A DNA stretch of 47,423 nucleotides from Flavobacteria bacterium RIFCSPLOWO2_12_FULL_35_11 (GTDB taxonomy: Bacteria > Bacteroidota > Bacteroidia > Flavobacteriales > Flavobacteriaceae), in NCBI GenBank assembly GCA_001800975.1, contig MGWK01000065.1:1-47423 (forward strand), given 5' to 3'. A program made the translations under genes and the position numbers. Under the pieces are notes generated by a model, which worked only from the letters and a program-made list of their open reading frames with translations, searched no databases and was not told the origin of the DNA. Positions 43,277 through 47,423 of the stretch are shown one piece after another. Numbering within the stretch: the stretch's first letter is position 1; each line of letters starts with the position of its first letter.

Positions 43277-43838
43277 TACTCTTATTTTTTTCTATTTGTA
43301 TATTTTTTAATTTATTCCACCTCGGATCGCTTTCCTTGGTTTTATTCTCTTGTTGTTCTTCTTCTTGATCTTCGTCTTTTATTTCAAATTCTTTTAACTT
43401 TTCCAAAACTTCCGAGTGAAGTGATCCATCAATTACGCCCGGGTGGATTCTTTTTATTGGAACTGCCAACACTATTGCTTCATAAATGTATTGGGCCACA
43501 TTTATTTTATTTTCAGAATGCGGGATGATCAACAACTCTTCATTTTCATCATTATATTCATCGCCAAATTTCACAATTAAATGAATGTCAGCTTCTATTG
43601 GTTGATGAAATAACTCTGTGGTTACATCACAAGCCACTTCAACCCAGCCAGAAAAAGCAAAATCCAATTCAAAAATTGTCGTATTTTTTAAAAATGACAA
43701 CATTACTTTTACGTTTGAATCGTAAAACTCATCATAATTAAAAAAATCAAAGAACTTCTTGTCAATTGTATATTCAAATTGATGGATTCCTTCTTTTAAA
43801 CCGATAAAAGAAATATCAAACTCCTTTAAATCTTTCAT
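43263..43838 (-). CDS. DUF177/YceD-family protein
   Basis: This 191-residue protein belongs to the YceD (DUF177) family, genetically tied to L32 and 23S rRNA accumulation in other organisms. The core is clear ([20 protein letters not shown] near 83-102, the C-D-x-T signature, and [14 protein letters not shown] near 138). It lacks the second Cys motif of many relatives, and the C-terminus is acidic and Lys-rich. The frame opens with a TTG four codons earlier (43850). I chose the ATG at 43838, where the family sequence MKDLKEFDI begins. A -7 element lies at 43861-43868. It is co-transcribed with rpmF. Confidence 0.9.
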   Translation of the reverse strand: MKDLKEFDISFIGLKEGIHQFEYTIDKKFFDFFNYDEFYDSNVKVMLSFLKNTTIFELDFAFSGWVEVACDVTTELFHQPIEADIHLIVKFGDEYNDENEELLIIPHSENKINVAQYIYEAIVLAVPIKRIHPGVIDGSLHSEVLEKLKEFEIKDEDQEEEQQENKTKESDPRWNKLKNIQIEKNKSNGTS

Positions 43839-43860
43839 TTCAAACTTCAATTTGAGCGTG

Positions 43861-43868
43861 CAAAGATA
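43861..43868 (-). promoter_or_regulatory. Promoter -7 element of yceD-rpmF
   Basis: The minus strand reads TATCTTTG, 22 bases before the ATG. Confidence 0.75.
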
Positions 43869-43906
43869 TAAAATTATAAAATATATCTAAAATAAATTTT
43901 GAATAT

Positions 43907-44959
43907 TTATCTATTTTCTTTTGGTTGGGTAATTTTTAAAGCGTTTTCAGTCAAACTCTTATATTCTGTCCTTGTTTTAAAAATTTGAATTCCGCTAAAA
44001 ACAGCTTCTTTAAATGAGTTGATGTTTGCCTCATCTTTCCCAGCGATATCGTAGGCTGTACCGTGATCTGGCGAAGTTCTGACTTTGTCTAAACCAGCAG
44101 TAAAGTTCACGCCTTCACCAAATGATAACGCTTTAAATGGCGCCAAACCCTGGTCATGATACATGGCTAAAATGGCATCAAAATTTTTGTAATTTTCTGA
44201 ACCAAAAAATCCATCGGCAGCATATGGCCCATAGACCAATTTCCCTTCATTTTGTATTTCGGCAATTGTTGGTCTTATAATTTCGTCGTCTTCATTCCCA
44301 ATAACGCCGTGATCGCCACAATGCGGATTTAATCCCAATATGGCAATTTTAGGTTTTGAAATGGCAAAATCCTGCACCAAAGTTTTGTATAAAATGGCTA
44401 CTTTTTTCTTTATTATATCGGGTGTGATTGACGCTGCGACTTTTGAAACCGGAATATGTCCTGTAATTAATCCTATTCTTAAACTGTCGGCCATTAAAAT
44501 CATTAAACTTTCGCCTTTCAATTTAGATTCCAAATATTCTGTATGTCCCGGAAAATGAAACTCTTCAGATTGAATGTTCTCCTTATTTATGGGCGCTGTC
44601 ACCAACAAATCAATTTCTCCTTTGGCCAATGCACTTGTTGCTGCTTCAAGTGATAAAAAAGCGTATTTTCCAGACTCTGCAGTTGGTGTTCCTAAATTGA
44701 CTTCAAATTCTTCTTTCCATAGATTCAATACATTGAACTTGCCTTGTAAAGCGCCGTCGACTTGTCTAATTCCGTTAAAAATCAAATTAATATCCATGTT
44801 TTTTTTATAGGCCGTAATTAATTTGGCGGAACCAAATAATACTGGCGTACAAAAATCAAACATCCGTTTATCCAAAAAGGTTTTCAAAATAATTTCTATT
44901 CCAACGCCATTAAAATCTCCGATAGAAATTCCTACCACTATTTTTTCAGATTTGTCCAT
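43907..44959 (-). CDS. pdxA: 4-hydroxythreonine-4-phosphate dehydrogenase
   Basis: This 350-residue NAD-dependent enzyme works in the DXP-dependent route to pyridoxal phosphate. Markers are GISIGDFNGVGIEIILK at the start, the metal-binding His in FPGHTEYLE and LNPHCGDHGVIG, and the AMYHDQGLAPFKALSF and RTSPDHGTAYDIAG stretches near 275-310. Length matches the family (about 330-350). It is the first gene before the yceD promoter and is divergent from ribE with a 62-bp gap. Confidence 0.95.
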   Translation of the reverse strand: MDKSEKIVVGISIGDFNGVGIEIILKTFLDKRMFDFCTPVLFGSAKLITAYKKNMDINLIFNGIRQVDGALQGKFNVLNLWKEEFEVNLGTPTAESGKYAFLSLEAATSALAKGEIDLLVTAPINKENIQSEEFHFPGHTEYLESKLKGESLMILMADSLRIGLITGHIPVSKVAASITPDIIKKKVAILYKTLVQDFAISKPKIAILGLNPHCGDHGVIGNEDDEIIRPTIAEIQNEGKLVYGPYAADGFFGSENYKNFDAILAMYHDQGLAPFKALSFGEGVNFTAGLDKVRTSPDHGTAYDIAGKDEANINSFKEAVFSGIQIFKTRTEYKSLTENALKITQPKENR

Positions 44960-45021
44960 AAATCAGGTTTATTATACTTAATTTTGAATCATCAAAAGTA
45001 GTCAATTAAATTGAAAAAAAT

Positions 45022-45606
45022 ATGTTTACCGGTATAATAGAAAGTGTGGGTATTGTTAAAAACCTGAAGCAGGAAAAAGAAAATCTTCATATCACCATTG
45101 AAAGCAAATTCACCAACGAGTTAAAAATCGATCAAAGTATTGCGCACAACGGCGTTTGTTTAACCATTGTGAACATTAAAGACAAAGTGTATACGGTAAC
45201 CGCTATAAAAGAAACGCTTGACAAATCTAATTTGAAATATCTTACTGTTGGATCTGAAATAAATTTGGAACGTGCGATGATTCTTGGCGCCAGATTGGAC
45301 GGACATATTGTTCAGGGCCATGTTGACCAAACAGCTGTTTGCACAAATATTACTGAAGAAAATGGAAGTTGGGTATTTAGTTTTAAATATGACAACACTT
45401 ACAATAATATCACCATTGAAAAAGGATCAATAACCATTAATGGCGTAAGTTTAACGGTTGTAAATTCCGAAAAAAATAGTTTTTCTGTGGCGATTATTCC
45501 TTATACCTATGAATTTACGAATTTTCACACCTTCAAAATAGGCACAGTGGTTAATTTAGAATTTGATGTAATTGGCAAGTATGTAGCCAGACTGTTAGAG
45601 AAGTAA
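45022..45606 (+). CDS. ribE: Riboflavin synthase, alpha subunit
   Basis: This 194-residue enzyme dismutates two lumazines into riboflavin. It has the two-fold repeated lumazine-binding fold: MFTGIIESVGIV at the start, NGVCLTIVNI near 48, DGHIVQGHVDQT near 98, and the second-repeat counterpart NGVSLTVVNS near 146. The 62-bp gap upstream holds no FMN riboswitch and no other rib genes are close. Its stop abuts the convergent mini-protein gene. Confidence 0.95.
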   Translation: MFTGIIESVGIVKNLKQEKENLHITIESKFTNELKIDQSIAHNGVCLTIVNIKDKVYTVTAIKETLDKSNLKYLTVGSEINLERAMILGARLDGHIVQGHVDQTAVCTNITEENGSWVFSFKYDNTYNNITIEKGSITINGVSLTVVNSEKNSFSVAIIPYTYEFTNFHTFKIGTVVNLEFDVIGKYVARLLEK

Positions 45607-45804
45607 TTATTTTTTTCTTTTTAACTCAAAAATTCCATAAGCCACGCCAGAAATTAATAAGAAAGACAACCCACCGTCAATCGGTAATCCGGGAGGTGGT
45701 GTAATATACTGAGGTGGCGTAGGAGGTTTTTCAGCATATCCCACTAAGCTAATGAGCATAAAACTAAAACTCAATAAAATTATCCTAACTTTTTTTCTAT
45801 TCAT
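45607..45804 (-). CDS. PID-CTERM-like mini-protein
   Basis: This 65-residue protein is almost only a signal peptide (MNRKKVRIILLSFSFMLISL ... GYA, about 1-24), a short Pro-rich spacer (EKPPTPPQYITPPPG) and a C-terminal PID motif, hydrophobic helix and basic tail (LPIDGGLSFLLISG, then FELKRKK). The last part matches what is called a PID-CTERM protein-sorting domain in Bacteroidota annotation, thought by analogy with PEP-CTERM to mark proteins for exosortase-like processing. A -7 element lies at 45824-45831, so it is expressed on its own. Its function is unknown. Confidence 0.75.
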   Translation of the reverse strand: MNRKKVRIILLSFSFMLISLVGYAEKPPTPPQYITPPPGLPIDGGLSFLLISGVAYGIFELKRKK

Positions 45805-45823
45805 TTTGGGGTTGAATATGCTG

Positions 45824-45831
45824 CAAACTTA
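45824..45831 (-). promoter_or_regulatory. Promoter -7 element of the PID-CTERM-like gene
   Basis: The minus strand reads TAAGTTTG, 19 bases before the start codon. Confidence 0.6.
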
Positions 45832-46238
45832 AAAAAAATCGACAAATAAATTATATATTTTATAATTACTATGACTTAAAACGCAACACTTTAAACATTA
45901 TTGTGAGCTAAAAGCATTTGAATTGTTAACTTCAATTCCCACAAAGTTCGTCACTTTAACTTATTCTAAATGTGAGCATTTTATTAAAAAAATCCTGTTC
46001 AAAAAAATCATATTGCCTTCACGGTTCACATCTCGTTGCATCCTTCATTTTGCAGCAAATATATATTTATAATCTCACTCGCAAGAAAAAATCAAATTAA
46101 ATAAACAGAATACGCTTTTTTTCTCACAAATGGTTTAATTATATTGAATATTTTAAGCATTAAAACAAAAACCCACCATATTACTAAAGTGGGTTTTAAA
46201 ATTATTTATTTGATATTAAAAAATACCGAATGTGTCTT
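45832..46238. other. AT-rich intergenic region with an isolated promoter
   Basis: No supported gene is present. On the minus strand TATATTTG (46056-46063) with TTG 18 bases upstream (46082-46084) forms a good promoter reading left into about 220 bases without a clear ORF. The right edge holds the terminator of the DUF4382 gene. Confidence 0.55.
46165..46200 (-). terminator. Terminator of the DUF4382 gene
   Basis: AAAACCCAC (46168-46176) pairs with GTGGGTTTT (46189-46197) around a 12-base loop, followed on the minus strand by TGTTTTAA. It is about 40 bases past the stop codon. Confidence 0.8.
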
Positions 46239-47081
46239 TTAAAGTGTTGGTATTTCCAACACTATTGGTGCAATCTTATTAACTGTACCTACCGTTACCG
46301 TGATTAAAGCTGATTCATAATCATCGTAAGCTTCCTGATTCACTATTTTCAATTTGTAGTCTCCTGCAGCAAGTCCCTGAACTAAAAAGTCGCCTTCTGC
46401 ATTTGTGCCGGTTTCTGTTACATAAACATCATTGGTTGTATAAACCTGAACCATGGCGTTTTCTAAATCGTTAAAAACGCTTAATCCGTTGACTAAAAAT
46501 TCTCCAGATACATTGCCTTCAATTGACCCAGAATTTACTTCTGCATTCACCCGAATTACAGGTTTTAAATTATACATGCCTGCACCCGTCATTACAACAG
46601 ATTTTTGCACATCCCAGTCAAGAATAAATGTATAGGTAAAACCAGCATCCAATGCGGTATTCAGATTTAATTTTAAACCTGATTGCATTGCGCTTGGCGT
46701 ATTAAGGGCCATCATTCCATCTTGTCCTTCTATTTTAAGCGTATTGCCGTCACCTAAAACCAATCTAATTTGTTTTAGCATTCCTGAAGGAATTATTTGA
46801 TCTGCCAATAAAAGGCTATTCCCTGCAATAAGCGTCGTTAAATCAACATTGATGGGATAATCTTCCGGAGTTCCAAAACTCACCCAACCAGCTTCATTGT
46901 CACTATTGTTATACTGAATATCCACAATTTCAACATTCACTTCTGAATAATCTCCAGGCGCATCAACCAATTTTAATTGAACTCTCGCGGTATTGCCTTC
47001 ATCATCGCTATCGCAACTTTGAAATCCTAGCATCACAATCATCGCCGCAACTGCTACAAAATAAATTTTTTTTAATCTCAT
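46239..47081 (-). CDS. DUF4382-domain lipoprotein with C-terminal carboxypeptidase-regulatory-like domain
   Basis: This 280-residue protein has a lipoprotein signal (MRLKKIYFVAVAAMIVMLGF, then QSC) with the acidic run DSDDE right after the Cys, resembling the Bacteroidota surface-lipoprotein export signal. A DUF4382 domain follows (VQLKLVDAPGDYSEVNVEIV ... LIPSGMLKQIRLVLG-like segment ... LKPVIRVNAE, about 32-185). The last part (about 190-278) is a CarboxypepD_reg-like beta-sandwich (GSIEGNVSG ... TGTNAEGDFLVQGLAAGDYK). The role is unknown. The open frame extends 28 codons further upstream (47165), but those residues do not form a signal peptide, so the start is at 47081. Confidence 0.88.
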   Translation of the reverse strand: MRLKKIYFVAVAAMIVMLGFQSCDSDDEGNTARVQLKLVDAPGDYSEVNVEIVDIQYNNSDNEAGWVSFGTPEDYPINVDLTTLIAGNSLLLADQIIPSGMLKQIRLVLGDGNTLKIEGQDGMMALNTPSAMQSGLKLNLNTALDAGFTYTFILDWDVQKSVVMTGAGMYNLKPVIRVNAEVNSGSIEGNVSGEFLVNGLSVFNDLENAMVQVYTTNDVYVTETGTNAEGDFLVQGLAAGDYKLKIVNQEAYDDYESALITVTVGTVNKIAPIVLEIPTL

Positions 47082-47423
47082 CTTTTTTAGTTTTAAATTA
47101 TTGTTATCTATATTTAAATACAGATTACAAAGTTGCTCAGTTAAATACACAAATGTGTTACACAACTTTGGAAAAGAATTGCATAATTCACATATTTATT
47201 TTTAGTGTAAGTTTTAAAAGAAAATAGACTTTTGTTTAATTGGAAATAATAATCTAAAATTCAAAATTGCTTATCCCAGTTTTTTAATGGCAAGCGTTTT
47301 TTTATATTGGACTAACCATTTATTACTTACAGTAAAGGGAAGTTTAAATGTCAGGTTTGGAATTGCCCAAGAAAAGTATCTGAACTATATACCGACTTTT
47401 ACACCACTACAGAATTTACAGAC
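47082..47423. other. End of window, no supported gene
   Basis: About 340 AT-rich bases. On the minus strand, 47272-47385 is open for some 38 codons and reads protein-like (WAIPNLTFKLPFTVSNKWLV), but a stop lies just upstream in frame. It may be a gene tail with a frameshift or chance. Confidence 0.4.

Noticed and set aside
45021-45607. A possible FMN riboswitch near ribE
   Set aside because: The 62-bp gap upstream of ribE is too short and lacks the conserved FMN aptamer elements.
47272-47385. A minus-strand open stretch at the window end as a gene
   Set aside because: A stop lies immediately upstream in frame and no start is available; it may be a fragment but cannot be called a gene here.

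Overview
The window comes from a low-GC bacterium of the Bacteroidota, most likely a member of the Flavobacteriaceae. Three things point there. Promoters carry the -7 element TAnnTTTG, often with TTG or TTTG about 18-20 bases upstream. Start codons are preceded by A-rich stretches, not Shine-Dalgarno sites. The gene families are typical of this group: DUF2723/GT117 glycosyltransferase, DUF5686 outer-membrane protein, HU-HIG type DNA-binding protein, DUF4382 lipoprotein, and a rplM-rpsI-rpsB-tsf-(pyrH-frr) order. The genus cannot be resolved from the sequence alone. No rRNA, CRISPR array, transposase, phage gene or replication origin was seen.

Layout. 1-2.3 kb: rsgA and a leucine-rich-repeat lipoprotein, both on the minus strand. 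2.5-7.8 kb: an accessory defence cluster on the plus strand. A type ISP/IIG-like restriction-modification enzyme is present as two separate ORFs (nuclease plus methyltransferase, then the C-terminal specificity region). A KilA-N domain gene lies exactly between them, and a phospholipase-D-type (HKD) protein follows. 7.8-9 kb: a sigma-70 factor and tRNA-Gln. 9.1-15.4 kb: a GT117-type membrane glycosyltransferase, a polysaccharide deacetylase, a thioredoxin-fold protein without its CXXC site, a membrane metallophosphoesterase and an HU-like protein; a 71-bp direct repeat brackets the HU-like gene. 16-21 kb: polA, apparently proofreading-deficient, and an LtaS-like membrane sulfatase-fold enzyme.

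21-25.5 kb: the translation block rplM-rpsI-rpsB-tsf, then pyrH-frr, with structured leaders before rplM and rpsB and clear terminators. 25.5-34.2 kb: a DUF5686 outer-membrane protein, an MMPL/RND exporter, asnS, rpoN (sigma-54) and a small polytopic membrane protein. 34.2-37.3 kb (minus): a beta-barrel protein and an exbB-orf-exbD-exbD energy-transduction operon. 37.5-39.9 kb: asparaginase, a membrane zinc metallopeptidase and an Lrp/AsnC regulator. 40-45 kb (minus): pdxA, yceD(DUF177)-rpmF, and fabH-accB-accC for fatty-acid initiation. 45-47.4 kb: ribE, a PID-CTERM-like mini-protein and a DUF4382 lipoprotein.

Most of the window is ordinary housekeeping chromosome. The most unusual part is 2.5-7.8 kb: the split restriction enzyme with its KilA-N insert, a perfect 32-bp palindrome inside that insert, and copies of one palindromic repeat element carried in frame in both halves of the enzyme. 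A second, unrelated dispersed-repeat motif appears in frame in the polysaccharide deacetylase. Together these suggest that small palindromic elements have inserted into protein-coding genes in this lineage without breaking them.
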